This document shows, one piece after another, positions 19,389-31,075 of a DNA stretch of 59,460 nucleotides. The notes beneath the pieces are model-generated. The model was not told where the DNA came from. It did no database searches and was given only the letters and a program-made list of their open reading frames with translations. Numbering within the stretch: the stretch's first letter is position 1; every line of letters starts with the position of its first letter. A program made the translations under genes and the position numbers. This DNA comes from Nemertoderma westbladi (lineage: Eukaryota; Xenacoelomorpha; Nemertodermatida; Nemertodermatidae): the NCBI GenBank assembly GCA_032718475.1, contig JAUCBJ010004632.1, forward strand, positions 1-59,460, written 5' to 3'.

Positions 19389-22300
19389 TTAGAACCTGCT
19401 AGAAACTGCGTGTTCAACCTTACTGACACAGACTGGTAGACCATACAACACCGCTGAACCTGCTACAAGGTACTTCAGTTTACAAGCATTCCTAGCGGAT
19501 GGGATGACACTGGATAGAGGTTCCCCAGGTCTATGTAACCAATCACGGAGTAGGGCCATAAAGAAACGATCGGCGTCCTTGTCAGTCACGGACCAGAGGA
19601 AACCAACGACACACGGGGATCCAGCTAGGAGGTAATGCATCACCATGCCATGAGGATCACTGAGCCCATCAACATTGAGACTAACGCTACTGCAGCCCAT
19701 GAGGAAGGATGCAGCTCGGCAGTCCATCTTACTGACCTCATATCCCGACAACCACTGACCCCCTGTCCCGTGGCCAAGGTATATAAACAGATCGCTAGCC
19801 GCTAAACCTTCGCAGTACTCCGCACGGGAAGGGAGACTGGCGATAGTCCCACGCCAACCCGCTTCACCACGGAACCAACTAGAGAATGTCGCCTCGGTGT
19901 TCTTTAGATCGCCGGCGGGGTTTACCACGTAGAAAGCGTTGGATTTATCGACACCGCGACATATAAGAGACTCAGGAGAAACTGAATCGATTAGCAGTCT
20001 GGAGATAAGTAGTTCTAGACACGGAAACCGACAAACCGGTTGATTCAATAATGATGGCAGTGTCTCCCATGGTATTGATAATAAATCCCTTCCTAAAACC
20101 AAAACAACCAGCCCTTTGTGGCACTGCCCTGAAATGTGGGGGCAGTTTCTTTCGCAACTTCTAGATATATCGGCCCTCAATTTATTTACTAAGTTTAAAA
20201 TCCGGCTGTTTCCACGACGATGGGGCACAATGAGGGTGTCCAAAATTATTTTCGGTTGTATTTTATCACTTTCCAACAGTATGTGAAGCAACCAAGTAGG
20301 TATGTTACTCAAACCCGCTCCCAATAACGCTGTGTGTAGTTCTACCGCATTGCGTTTAACTAACGCCCGTGTTGCAGACGCGCCGTGCTGCCCAACTACC
20401 AACGACCTCGCGACCACCAACCAATCCTCTTCCAGACGATCCAACGACAGACGAGCCTGTCTGTCCAACGTATATCTGTGGTCCCACCACTCCCTGGCCG
20501 ACACCAGATGGGAACCAAGGTCGCTCCGGCGTATTATATCCGTCCAGATGTCGGTGTAGTTCGGCCCATCCGTTACTGCAACCGGAAGTAGGGTGACGCT
20601 ATCCGAGGTGATCCGTCCTATCCGAAGCTCAGATCCCATCCTAGTCAGAACCAAAACAGACCAATCAAGTGGCAGGTTGTCTTGGAGTTTTGCTATCCAA
20701 TCCGATGTGACCTTTAGCATAGAAATGTTTTTCAACTGAATGAGCCGTTTTAACTTGTCATTCGCAGTCAGTTTCCTTAGCTTATTTGAGAACATCAAAG
20801 TCGCCATGTTTTTGAAACTGGCGCATCCGAATTGAGATTGACAGACAACAGACTTATCGTTTCGACCAAGCAGGTAATATACTTTACTTAAAAGTAAATA
20901 ACAATCACGCTTAATGAGGAAACTTGTAGCCATAGAAACACATTCTAGAAGGCATTCTTCAATATTATTCAGTTTAGCGACAGTATCATGTTGCAACTGG
21001 GAAATAAGTTGAGCTTCCTGATATGATTTACATAACAGATTTATTTCTTTATCAACGTTTCTTGTTTTATTTTCATCAATAGATAACTGGTCAAGAGCAT
21101 CAGTAATTTTACTGCTATCAATATCGCAACTTTGTTGATTACGACGTCTCACCGGTGGAGGTGTCACGGTGACAATATTCGGGGTTGGAGGGGGTGTGAA
21201 AACCCCATCAGGTTCAATATTGAAACCGAAACAAGATTCATCAACATTATTCTTCACTAGTTTGGTAGTTCGTTTTTTCCTTGGGGCTTTGGGCGCGGAT
21301 TCCACTGGTGAATTCCTCATTTTCTCGTTACGTAATTTCCCTACCTGGGAACTTTTACTCACATTATCTTGCCATATATGAAATGGGCCAGTTAACTTGG
21401 CATCACCAAGATTTGATGCAAGATCAACAGTCTTGTTTTTTATTTTCCTCTTTGGTTTCAACTTCACATCTGTTCTGTCCGGCAATGATTTCGTGTCTGA
21501 AACAGATGAATTATCGATATTGGCCTCTTCAAAAGTGCTGAGTACTTTCATCAATGACTTCCGACAGGACTCAACATCGATTCGAGCTCGGATATCTACA
21601 GCTTCTAAACGCAATCCCTCTAGCTGATTGGATAGAGATAAGGACTCTTTGACTGCTGGAATCGAGTTTTCTTTTGCTAAGAAATCGTTGATAATTAAAG
21701 ATAAGGCACAATCTCTGCATTTCTTCCAACAGGATTTGGGTAAAAGAGAGCGCACAAGTTTATGATACAGTTTTGTGATCTTTCCAGAAAATAACGTCAG
21801 TTTATTTTGCACCTCATCATTGGCTTCCTTGCTTAGCATTACCAATGAAGCATAACGAAACAAACCAATAATATCAGAGCACAAAAGGCATTTACAAGAG
21901 ATGGAGTGAGGAAGCGTTTCAGTTTTAGAAGATTTGTGAAACCGCTGAGGACTCGATTGATGTTCTATTCCATTAACATTGTCAACATCATCATTATTGC
22001 TAACCTTAGAAATAACAAAATCATCATCGTCATCTGTATCAGAACCAACATGCAGACTACGCTTGGATTCGAATTCGCAGGAAATATTAATAACACCATC
22101 GTTAATGGAGGCCTTTAAGGTATCAAAATTAGCAACGCTTGAGTGGTGGTTTTCTTGAATGTATGAAGCACATTTACCAACTATCGCTTCTTTACCACTG
22201 GCCAGTGCAAGCCACTTCTCTTCTCCCTTTCCAGTCAGTGTCCCATGATCGAAAACAAACTGCATTGTCATGGCAGCAAACTTAGGAATACAAAACTGCA

Positions 22301-25300
22301 TTGATACTGACAGACACTCACGTATGACATGCTCTGCATCAGACACACAACCATTAGACATATACAAGTAAACATTATCCATTAAACTGTCACAACATAA
22401 GTACAAGAGTTGTATAGGTTTATGGGATTTATGATTCAAAGTTGCATTGAGTTGCATTTTGAACTTGTTAGTATTGCACTGATCCTTATTTACATTGTCT
22501 CCGAAGTAGTAGCAGGACAAGCCAAGTGCCACCCGTGCACCTTGGACAGATAATTCTATGGGTGAAGGAAACCATGGATCATCTAACTGCCAATCATCCT
22601 CTTTATAAAACCATTCCAAAACTGATTTTCGTGCTTTTTCTGGCATAGAATCCGGTTTGCAAAACATACTTAAAAAGCATATTATCTTAAAGAAATATAT
22701 TTGGAAAATATATGAATCAACAGTATTTTCAGTCAAATATGGCAATTTGATCAAATCTGCAACAATTAAAAGGCTATTTGTAAAATCTCTATTAATTAAT
22801 GCAAATACAGAGGCTAATACCTTCTCACCACACTGAATGCGCCTGCTCCTATTATCATTAGAACTAGGTAGGGTAGGAATAAGGTGGACGGCTTTGTCAT
22901 AATAGGAGTTAAATATATCAGGGGTAGGGAAGGTCATCCATGAAGCCATACAAGCTTCAAATAGAGCCCAGTATGTTTGAAGAGGATCACCACACAGCTC
23001 AGATAATTTAATAATAACTTCTATAGTCATAAAATATAAATCTGCCACCTGTTGCACTTGAAAAATTGATAATAGTAAATTTAATCCTTCGAAAGTCTCA
23101 TCTAGATTCACTAATTCCTGCCTTTCTTTTATTTTTGACCAGTAATCCAAAGCAGTACGGAGACACTTCATAGAATCATTTTCCATTGGAAGTGTGTACA
23201 TTATATCGGTAACAAATCTGGCATTTTTTGCTTCCATTGTGAATTGATCCTTCTTTGTGTTTCGCTTAAGGAATTCTGCGGCTTCGATGTAATGTTGGGA
23301 ACACCAGTTATTACGTTCCTCCCATTCGCTAATGTATATCCAAACGTTGCATTTAGCTAACAGATCCAATGGAAAAATTTCATTATAATTATTTTGAAAT
23401 AAGTCAATTGCACTGTGCAGACAATTTATAGATGTTATTTTAGATGTAATATCAACAGAGCGTAAAATCATTGCAAGGGTGAAAAGGGATATTGCACGAA
23501 AGACGCAACCATAACTTTCAGAAGAGAGCTCTAAAATTTCTTTAATAACAATTACCTGCTCAAAATTGGTCTTTTCGACTACTGTTAATGATTTTAGTTC
23601 TGAAGCTAACAACGGCAATCCATTAAGTAGTAAATTACTACCTAACTCTTGATCTATTAGTCGCCTTCTTAATGTAACTGAAGTGTATACTTGCATTTGC
23701 TCTCTTGCAATCAGCTTCACTTTAACCCATAATTTTGTTGCCCCATCCCATGAACCAGTAATATCTCCACATGCTGCTGCTGCTTCCACTGCAGCCACTA
23801 TGCTACACTCAAAGTTTTTATCAGATACATACTTATGTACCAGTTGTTCGTACTGGTCAATGAGTTTGTATTCATTTATACGATCTGCTATTTCCTGCAT
23901 CGAATCAGGTAAGTAGCACCAACGGGTCAGATGGTCGCACTGCTTCTTGCGAAACTCAATAACCAGTGAGTCAAATTGGAAATGTGATGCACAAAGCGAC
24001 AGATGTTGACACAGAGAAGCAAATATAACATGGTGTTTGGCAGGAAAGGATCCCACCCCACTTTCCCCCATAGCCAAATCCCTAGCTAGAGTATCGTAGC
24101 TTTTGGTAGCATTAGACGCAGCATCTAGAAATGTAGCTATCTTATCAGAGTCAATTTCCTCGATAGAGAAAGCAAACTGTTCCCTCAGAAAACTTCTAAT
24201 AACAGCCATTGTTAAAGTATAACAATTGAAAGAAACTTGAATATTAGATTCTATAATATTGCGACTAATGTGTTTACTATTGACATTATCAACAGAAGAA
24301 ACATTGTGCTTCCTTTTTTTCAGAGTATCATCAACCCAACTGGTTACAAGGATGATTAGGAAAACATTGGACTCACTTGTTTTTATCCAGGACGAAGAGC
24401 AGCCAGCACCAACAAGACTACCAAACAAATCAGCGACAGAGCAAACACAATCATCTGAAAGGTTAAAATTTATGTCAGTTTCTATATGTGGTTGCTGAAT
24501 TACTTTACCAAATTGTATGACTAGTGTTAATATTTTATAAATATATTCAGAGCATTTCGATGATATGAACGACGTGAGATCTTGAATAACACAGAGTCTT
24601 TCAAGAGCTAAATTAATATCTCCATGTCTAAGGCACTTGGACAGAAACAATGAAATTGTCACTAACAAGCTGTTGCACTTTTTACATTGCATTTGATGAA
24701 CAATGGGCATTTCATGCCAGATATCCACAATAAAACTCTTAAGAAAATTTATGCCTTTTAATGAAGAAACAATAAACTCATTCTTAAACAATTCAAATAA
24801 ATTTACAACTGAATGTTTTAAACGTGTATCCATGGCATCAATATCTAAACTCAAACGTGTAAATCGTAGGAGACACAAGCGAATTTTGCTGTAAAATTCT
24901 GACTTTGTACTGATGTCTATAGTTGATGAAGATATAATATCTTTAGATGAATAGCTGAGTAAGGCACATGACTGCTCGATAAGTGTTGGCATTCCCTCTG
25001 TGGCATGGGCCTGATTAAGACGACCCTCAAGTATATTGAGAAAGCAAAGGGAGTCATTGAAGAGATTATATGACAAAGTTTGTTGTACTAAGCAAACCAA
25101 TTGTTTTTCAAATCTCAAACTGGCAGATAAGTATTGGCTACTTGAGCTCTGCAATGCAGTATGAGCGAGTGAGACATAGTTATGCATTTGGCTTCCATGT
25201 TGCACCCTTTTATAATACAAAGCAGCCGCAATCTTTTCCAGTAGTTTTAGTGGGAATTCTGCAGATATATCACAATTGATCCCATAAGAAAGTTTTTTCA

Positions 25301-25394
25301 AGATACTCTCAATATTTCCACTATTAGTTGTATCCAACTTGCCATCTTTTACTATATTTAGTAACGAAGGCACATTATTATTAAACATTGCCAT
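19389..25394 (-). CDS. ESPL1: Separase, intronless, 2001 aa
   Basis: The cysteine protease that cleaves cohesin at anaphase and allows sister chromatids to separate; it is normally held inactive by securin and Cdk1-cyclin B (family knowledge). The C-terminal clan CD protease domain is clear. The catalytic histidine lies in YLGHGTGGQW (about H1875) and the catalytic cysteine in FLMGCSSVSLN (about C1901, codon at 19692-19694). The 26-residue spacing equals that of the human enzyme. YLLAGSPCVVGFLWSVTDKDADRF follows in two adjoining blocks and is typical of the family. The large N-terminal part is a helical-repeat scaffold, then an acidic/low-complexity insert around 1120-1500 (DTDDDDDF, basic KRK stretches), where self-cleavage and regulation usually lie. 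Overall length is close to human separase. The ATG is the first after an in-frame TAG a few codons upstream. A 6-kb frame with no intron is notable. Close alternatives are unlikely. Confidence 0.96.
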   Translation of the reverse strand: MAMFNNNVPSLLNIVKDGKLDTTNSGNIESILKKLSYGINCDISAEFPLKLLEKIAAALYYKRVQHGSQMHNYVSLAHTALQSSSSQYLSASLRFEKQLVCLVQQTLSYNLFNDSLCFLNILEGRLNQAHATEGMPTLIEQSCALLSYSSKDIISSSTIDISTKSEFYSKIRLCLLRFTRLSLDIDAMDTRLKHSVVNLFELFKNEFIVSSLKGINFLKSFIVDIWHEMPIVHQMQCKKCNSLLVTISLFLSKCLRHGDINLALERLCVIQDLTSFISSKCSEYIYKILTLVIQFGKVIQQPHIETDINFNLSDDCVCSVADLFGSLVGAGCSSSWIKTSESNVFLIILVTSWVDDTLKKRKHNVSSVDNVNSKHISRNIIESNIQVSFNCYTLTMAVIRSFLREQFAFSIEEIDSDKIATFLDAASNATKSYDTLARDLAMGESGVGSFPAKHHVIFASLCQHLSLCASHFQFDSLVIEFRKKQCDHLTRWCYLPDSMQEIADRINEYKLIDQYEQLVHKYVSDKNFECSIVAAVEAAAACGDITGSWDGATKLWVKVKLIAREQMQVYTSVTLRRRLIDQELGSNLLLNGLPLLASELKSLTVVEKTNFEQVIVIKEILELSSESYGCVFRAISLFTLAMILRSVDITSKITSINCLHSAIDLFQNNYNEIFPLDLLAKCNVWIYISEWEERNNWCSQHYIEAAEFLKRNTKKDQFTMEAKNARFVTDIMYTLPMENDSMKCLRTALDYWSKIKERQELVNLDETFEGLNLLLSIFQVQQVADLYFMTIEVIIKLSELCGDPLQTYWALFEACMASWMTFPTPDIFNSYYDKAVHLIPTLPSSNDNRSRRIQCGEKVLASVFALINRDFTNSLLIVADLIKLPYLTENTVDSYIFQIYFFKIICFLSMFCKPDSMPEKARKSVLEWFYKEDDWQLDDPWFPSPIELSVQGARVALGLSCYYFGDNVNKDQCNTNKFKMQLNATLNHKSHKPIQLLYLCCDSLMDNVYLYMSNGCVSDAEHVIRECLSVSMQFCIPKFAAMTMQFVFDHGTLTGKGEEKWLALASGKEAIVGKCASYIQENHHSSVANFDTLKASINDGVINISCEFESKRSLHVGSDTDDDDDFVISKVSNNDDVDNVNGIEHQSSPQRFHKSSKTETLPHSISCKCLLCSDIIGLFRYASLVMLSKEANDEVQNKLTLFSGKITKLYHKLVRSLLPKSCWKKCRDCALSLIINDFLAKENSIPAVKESLSLSNQLEGLRLEAVDIRARIDVESCRKSLMKVLSTFEEANIDNSSVSDTKSLPDRTDVKLKPKRKIKNKTVDLASNLGDAKLTGPFHIWQDNVSKSSQVGKLRNEKMRNSPVESAPKAPRKKRTTKLVKNNVDESCFGFNIEPDGVFTPPPTPNIVTVTPPPVRRRNQQSCDIDSSKITDALDQLSIDENKTRNVDKEINLLCKSYQEAQLISQLQHDTVAKLNNIEECLLECVSMATSFLIKRDCYLLLSKVYYLLGRNDKSVVCQSQFGCASFKNMATLMFSNKLRKLTANDKLKRLIQLKNISMLKVTSDWIAKLQDNLPLDWSVLVLTRMGSELRIGRITSDSVTLLPVAVTDGPNYTDIWTDIIRRSDLGSHLVSAREWWDHRYTLDRQARLSLDRLEEDWLVVARSLVVGQHGASATRALVKRNAVELHTALLGAGLSNIPTWLLHILLESDKIQPKIILDTLIVPHRRGNSRILNLVNKLRADISRSCERNCPHISGQCHKGLVVLVLGRDLLSIPWETLPSLLNQPVCRFPCLELLISRLLIDSVSPESLICRGVDKSNAFYVVNPAGDLKNTEATFSSWFRGEAGWRGTIASLPSRAEYCEGLAASDLFIYLGHGTGGQWLSGYEVSKMDCRAASFLMGCSSVSLNVDGLSDPHGMVMHYLLAGSPCVVGFLWSVTDKDADRFFMALLRDWLHRPGEPLSSVIPSARNACKLKYLVAGSAVLYGLPVCVSKVEHAVSSRF

Positions 25395-25711
25395 ATTATT
25401 AATATTAGCCTAACTGCCTAATGCAGTAAATGCCCTACGGTAATACGTAATAGGAAATTCACATATTAATTAAAAGCTATTAAATTCACAGATACAGATC
25501 ACAGAACAGATATTAAATTCGGCTATCTGCCTATAGTTAAGCATAGAGACTTGGGATACATCAATTATACAGCACAGGTACAGGCAGCAAAGACCACCTG
25601 ACCACTGCAATAAACGATTACATGCTGCGATCGGCGCGATTTTTTTTACAGACATCTATACCGTAGCTTTTCTGCTTTTACATCGACCTGGCGCTGGCGG
25701 TTGGCGCAGGA
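25395..25711. promoter_or_regulatory. Upstream region of separase
   Basis: About 300 bp of AT-rich sequence between the separase start codon and the first copy of a direct repeat. No TATA box or distinct motif was identified. Confidence 0.2.
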
Positions 25712-25906
25712 GTTATTGCACTCGTCTGCCATTCACTGCGTTCAGCGCAGAAAGTAAAACTTTTCAATAGGGAGCGACTAGTAAAACTTTCAGATGTGGA
25801 AAAACAGAATGACCAGAGCCCAGCCAGGCCAGATGACAGGATGAGGTCCGCGAGCCGATCAGCAATATTTAGACAGATAGAAAGTATAAATGAACACTAA
25901 CTTCAT
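25712..25906. repeat. Direct repeat, copy 1 (about 195 bp)
   Basis: Nearly identical to 26921-27115: shared blocks include CGTCTGCCATTCACTGCGTT, CTTTTCAATAGGGAGCGACT and GAGGTCCGCGAGCCGATCAG. A third, inverted fragment (CTATTGAAAAGTTTTA, CTGCGCCGAACGC) is at 36004-36038. It may be terminal sequence of a DNA transposon related to the transposase next to copy 2. Confidence 0.8.
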
Positions 25907-26920
25907 TCATTATATTCATTGTGTTTATAATCAAATTAAATTGATATAATTAGGATCAAGTGAAAAGTGCCCAGCACAAATATAAGCGTAAAATAGAGTA
26001 ATTAGTTATAATTAGACAGTAAAAATAAATGGCGATGCACGATGATTGATAAATGTTGCATTAATAAGAATTACCAAATAGGTCATCCGATATTATATTA
26101 ACATAGTGGTACAATAAACAATACTGACGAAAAAAATAATCATACATAGTAGTAAAATTAACACAGTAAGGCTAGGTCATTTGCATCCTTCCAATGATGA
26201 ACCGGCTTTGTGTAAGCAGATGTATAGTCTAGTACAAAGATATCCGGTAGTAGTGATGGGTTAGGATTTGACAGTGTTCAATAGAGAATAATTAAGACGA
26301 CGTTCATGCATTCTTAATGATGTCCGAACCTCTTTCGCACAAGCCCGAGCTTATTCTGGAAAGTCAGGCCATTGATCCCATAACAATCCCTAATGAATTG
26401 ACAGTCTAGTAAATCATCGATTGAACATGAGTCCACTGAGATGCGGGATGCAAGCTCATATTTCGCATACTGATAATTCAGGAAGTTGAACGTCGTTGGG
26501 AGGGCTGCAACTTGCCTGGCATTCTCATATGCGCTACCAAGGCTAATCGACATTCTGCCCTGGCCCCTGGGCTGGGATCCAGATGATGGATGAGTTGGTT
26601 GCAAGGAGATAGCAGAGGCCCCACTGCACCACTGATTTATTTAGGACATGATTTAATTCTCGAATGATTGTCCGTGTTTGCTCGACCTAGTAGTAGTAGT
26701 AGTAATTCTCGAGATCAGTCCAAGGCATCAGGTGAATGTTGATTCACAAATTGACTGTGACCCAAACAACAGACGCAGCACAGCTGATGACACATACTGA
26801 CATAGTTATTGCAGTAGAGAAGACCTCGCATGACTCTTCTGCAATGACCAACAAGTGAGATCAGGAGATCAGGGCAGCCTGGCGGAATCCACCCAAGTAG
26901 AACTCCATCCCATAAAGAAT

Positions 26921-27115
26921 TGCACCCGTCTGCCATTCACTGCGTTCGGCGCAGAAAGCAAAACTTTTCAATAGGGAGCGACTAGTAAAAACTTTCGGAG
27001 GTGGAAAAACAGAATGACCAGAGCAGAGCCAGGTCAGACTGCCAGATGACAGTATGAGGTCCGCGAGCCGATCAGCAATATTTAGACTAATAGAAAGTAT
27101 AAATGAATACTAACT
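26921..27115. repeat. Direct repeat, copy 2 (about 195 bp)
   Basis: See 25712-25906. This copy overlaps the 3' end of the broken transposase on the minus strand, suggesting the repeat includes part of that transposon's 3' end and that copy 1 is a deleted or second partial element. The 1 kb between the copies holds no recognised gene. Confidence 0.8.
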
Positions 27116-28534
27116 TCATCACTAAATGATTCATCTTGGGATCTCACACTCTTGCCAGGTTGTACTTCTAGACGAGATTTTTTCTTGCGTTTATTAAGAC
27201 CTTGTGGACCGCGGAGTTTCTCCAGGTGATCAATGACAGAACTATCTATAGCAGCTCCTACATCAGCAGGTGCTAGTGGAGCAGATGGTAAGTTCTTAAA
27301 AACAGCGTGACGATCTAAAGGATATATTCCACCTGCCCGGAACCCACTATGGATGTTATCGCTCTTTGTTTCTAAGGCATCAAAGAGATTCTTAAGCAAG
27401 GTTGGGAATTTTTCTTTTGGTACTATGACATTACTTCGAGGATTTGACGATTTCCAAACGTCAAGTTGTTTCCGCCAAATACGTTTCATTGGGCCGAAAA
27501 ATGCACGGTCAAGGGGCTGGGTCAAATGTGTCGAGTTCGCTGGTAAACATATGAACTTTATATCGTTGCGATCACACAGTTTGAGGACTTCACCACTGAA
27601 GTGTGATGAAAGATTGTCGCCTATGACAAGGACAACCTTGGAACCTTTCAGTTTCTTGAGATATGGTAGCGCCACCTTAATGAACCAGTCAGTAAAATAT
27701 ATTGTATCATACCAACCACTCTTTGTCCTACCGAATCTTATCCCAAGGGGCCAACTCATGAGTCCATGTATCATATAAATGAACAGCATTATATACTACA
27801 TGGATAGGTAGCAAGCAGTAGTATGGTCCCATCAGCAGCACCAGAAACCATTATGGAGGTAGATGCTTTTGAAGAATTCTTTATCCTCTCTGGGTACTTG
27901 CACCCTCGTCGAACAATACACCTCTTCCTACCAGGATCGTCAGTCAGATTTGTCTCATCGTAGTTTACGATATTTGTATTTGGTATACCAGTCAATTCCT
28001 TTTCTAGATTATGAAAGTAATCATTTATGATGTCCTTGGTAACTTCAGCTCTTTTCTTTTTTATGTTCTGTCTGAGTAAGTCGATAGGAGAGCCCATTTC
28101 GCTTGATGAATGATTTAATATATTCGTACCCAGGGATGTTACTTTTAAATTGTGCTACATGTTTACCTAGCCGCTGAAGGTATTCATGTTCATGTATAAG
28201 CATTTGTGAATGAAAGAAAGTCAAAGGAAACCCATAATCTGATATAATTCGAAACCGTTTGGCTATGATTTTTTCTTCCTCCATTCCTAGAGCGCTAGGG
28301 TGATCGACGGGACAGAATGTTTCTGTGAAAATTTGTTCTTTAAGGTCGACCTTGGCAGCTTGGTATGTTAAATTCTTTAGCAGCTTTCCGTTGCGTTAAT
28401 TGTTTAGTTTTAATTAGATTAATAGCTTGGTTTAACGTATCCTCGGAATATTGCTTATAGGACCTTGCTCCTAATTTGCGTCTTGATCCTGGCCTCGATC
28501 TTTTGTTCGATCGCAATCTTTTTTTCGGGGTCAT
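27082..28534 (-). pseudogene. Pogo/Tigger-type transposase remnant
   Basis: DDE transposase of the pogo group (Tc1/mariner superfamily), minus strand, in pieces with about three frameshifts. The N-terminus (28534-28360) is a basic region then a psq/HTH-like motif: LTQRKAAKEFNIPS. The next piece (28365-28045) holds GYEYIKSFIKRNGLSYR. The core piece (28097-27789) holds NIVNYDETNL, the first catalytic Asp. The last piece (27789-27082) holds RTKSGWYD, LVIGDNLSSH (second Asp), then LPANSTHLTQPLDRAFFGPMK, split here as LPANSTHLTQ and PLDRAFFGPMK (third Asp). The C-terminus reads SGFRAGGIYPLDR. All three acidic residues remain but the frame is broken near 28365, 28070 and 27790, so it is not functional as it stands. 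One or two of the breaks could instead be short introns; no good splice sites were seen. Confidence 0.85.
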
Positions 28535-28756
28535 TGCAATACTGTCAGACTGTACTGCTGTAATACCAAATATACACAATAATAACAAATACACTAAGAA
28601 AGAAATGCAGCTAGATGTTAGACAATAGGCAGGCATAGGCCTGCATTAGAAAGTTAGGGCAGTGTAGACTGATTTACAGCTTCAATACTTGAAGTATTCT
28701 CATTAACCACTAACTGTTGGGTGTAAAATACCAAATGATTGGGCCAAAGTTGTCGG

Positions 28757-30023
28757 GTAAACTGGGGTGAAGTGAGCTAGGCCTACTTTTGTAGTTTTTC
28801 GTGTTTAAAAAATAGTTACTTTCTCATTGAGGAAATACCAATGTATTCCTTTGTGCACTACATTATTGCTCTAAACAATCTCACAAAAATTATAACATAA
28901 TTTGCCTATTAAATAGTCAAATTATACCTTTTGTTTAGAGCACACAAGTCTGCAAGTAGCTCAATTTACCCCACTCATGGGGCAAAGTGAGCTAGCTCTA
29001 AAATCATTTGCAAAACCAATTAACCCCAATCAGTGATTGCCTTATGAAAAAATCAAGAGATAATTTGCCTATTAAATAGGCAGATTATTTTTTTTTTTGA
29101 CATTTCGAATAGCTCACTTTACCCCACTCAGCCACTCATGAGGCAAAGTGAGCTTCCCTCGAAAATGAGGTCTAAAACCATTTTACCCCATTTAGTAATT
29201 TTCTGGGGGTAAAGTGAACCATTTTGTATGTTTTTAAAAAATAGATAAACATACAGTAGGCTATACAGCTATAGCTGTATAGGCCAACGAATTATGAATT
29301 ATAGAACATTACAAAATTATTAGGCCCTATTATAAATCTAAATAACCAACAAACAAACAATAAACCTGAATACAGTAGGCCTAGTAGTGGAAATTGTAGC
29401 ACTACTGGTACTAATCTGCAGGCCTAAGACGTTTATTTATTAGACCGACCTCGGGCCTGACCTGACAGCTAAAACCTAGAGTTAGGGCCTACCCGACATC
29501 CAAACAACATTCTGTTACAAATTAAGAGATAATAATGAAATATAAAATTTTCTAAAACATAAACAGCACCCACCAAAATTTCAATAGCTCACTTTACCCC
29601 ATTGCCAATATATTTAAGGGGTAAAGTGAACCAAATTAATTAATTAATTAAGTAAATAATTAGTTGTCGAATGACAAAAATTGCACGGGATTTCTCAAGT
29701 AGGCCTATCACGTATTTACCATTATTTGCGGTAATGACAACTCTCTACCTTAAATCGTTGTTTATTATTTTGTATTTTAAAATCAATAACCAAAAAGTTT
29801 GTATGCATGAATTTTCAACTTTTTTTTTTTCATATTTTGTAAAAAATTTAATTGCTTTGAAATTTCAAACTGTCCTAAATTATTTTGTACATTAGATCAA
29901 AGCTAGGATATTTGTAGACATTATAATGATTTTAGAGAATGGAAATAATAAAAATTTCTATATTTAAAAAAATAAATTAAAAAATAGCTCACTTTACCCG
30001 TAGCTCACTTCACCCCAGTTTAC
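28757..30023. mobile_element. 1.27-kb TIR element with internal CTCACTTTACCCC repeats
   Basis: A perfect 23-bp terminal inverted repeat, GTAAACTGGGGTGAAGTGAG plus CTA (28757-28779), returns at 30001-30023. At least six internal copies of the word AGCTCACTTTACCCC or its complement GGGGTAAAGTGAGCT are spread through the element (for example near 28960, 28975, 29108, 29137, 29205, 29590, 29617, 29985). No coding sequence was recognised, so it is non-autonomous. The right end continues into a second degenerate terminal copy (TGGTTTACCC), which blurs the target duplication. Confidence 0.75.
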
Positions 30024-30810
30024 TGGTTTACCCTCCCATTTACGAAAATATTTAGGTTCCAACATTGCCCAGTTCTCAGTTGCCCACCCTATGAGAATAT
30101 GTTATATATAATGACAGATGCAAAATAATGGTGTCAAACATTTTCAAATTTATCATATTTGTAGATTTAGTAACAACCGGGATTGTATTAATTAGGCTAC
30201 CTTTGCCACACTACAGCACAGCACAAGCTCCGAAGTGTAATTTTATAACTAAATTTAGTAGGCCTAACACAGTCTGACAGTAACATATTTTAATGATCTA
30301 GTCTGTAAACTGGTAAACAAAAACTATTTGCAACCTACAGACCTATGTAAATTATAAGAAAAAGTTAAAGGACACATTAAACCATCAACCTGATGTGTTC
30401 CTACGGTTTGCAAATAAGATCCAACAGATTTATAGCAATATAATATAATGATATATTTTTCTAGTTGGCTGGTCAGCTGGTTGGGTCAATGTTGTACTGT
30501 TGTACCTGTACGTGTACCCATAGCAGCATGGGCTAAAGTTGTGCCTAAGTCTGTAAGTACGGCTGTACAGTCAGACGGTAGGCCTATTGGAACTGCAGTA
30601 GTAGGCAGGTGGGGTACCGGCACCGCCGACCGCCGCACTCGACAGCCCGGTGCCGGTAGGCCTGTCACAGCCTGTAGGCTGGTACTGTCAGACTGTTTTT
30701 AGGCAGACGGTAGGCTGGTAGGCTTAGCTGCTTCAGTCTGTCAGTGCTTAGGCCTAGGATGGCTAAAACGTCTGTCCTTATCTGATCTGATCTGACGGCA
30801 TCTGACATTT

Positions 30811-31075
30811 GTTCCACCTTGGTTCAGAGCGCCCCTTGGTGTAGTGGTTATATTGAATTCACATATCTCGGAGGTTGTGGGTTCAACCCCGGCGTGGGGG
30901 CCAAGGTAGTTTTCGTTTCAGCACGAGGGTTTTGAAGGGTTTAGCGAGGCATCTCTGCCTTGCATCCTTAAATGGTAGCTAAATGAGTACCGGTACTGGA
31001 CTTTCTGCCTATGTCGACCAGCATGTGAAGTTTCCCCGGTATTCCCCTTAAACCCGGGGGGGGGGGGGGTCAATA
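30811..31075 (+). mobile_element. tRNA-derived SINE, copy 1
   Basis: RNA polymerase III internal promoter: A box CTTGGTGTAGTGGTT (about 30834-30848) and B box GGGTTCAACCC (about 30880-30890), then a body with TTTTCGTTTCAGCACGA and CTGCCTTGCATCCTTAAATG. The body matches three other copies in the window. Confidence 0.75.

Noticed and set aside
26314-26936. Two minus-strand frames of 96 and 73 codons between the direct repeats
   Set aside because: No recognisable domain, no splice structure, and they lie in repeat-rich DNA.
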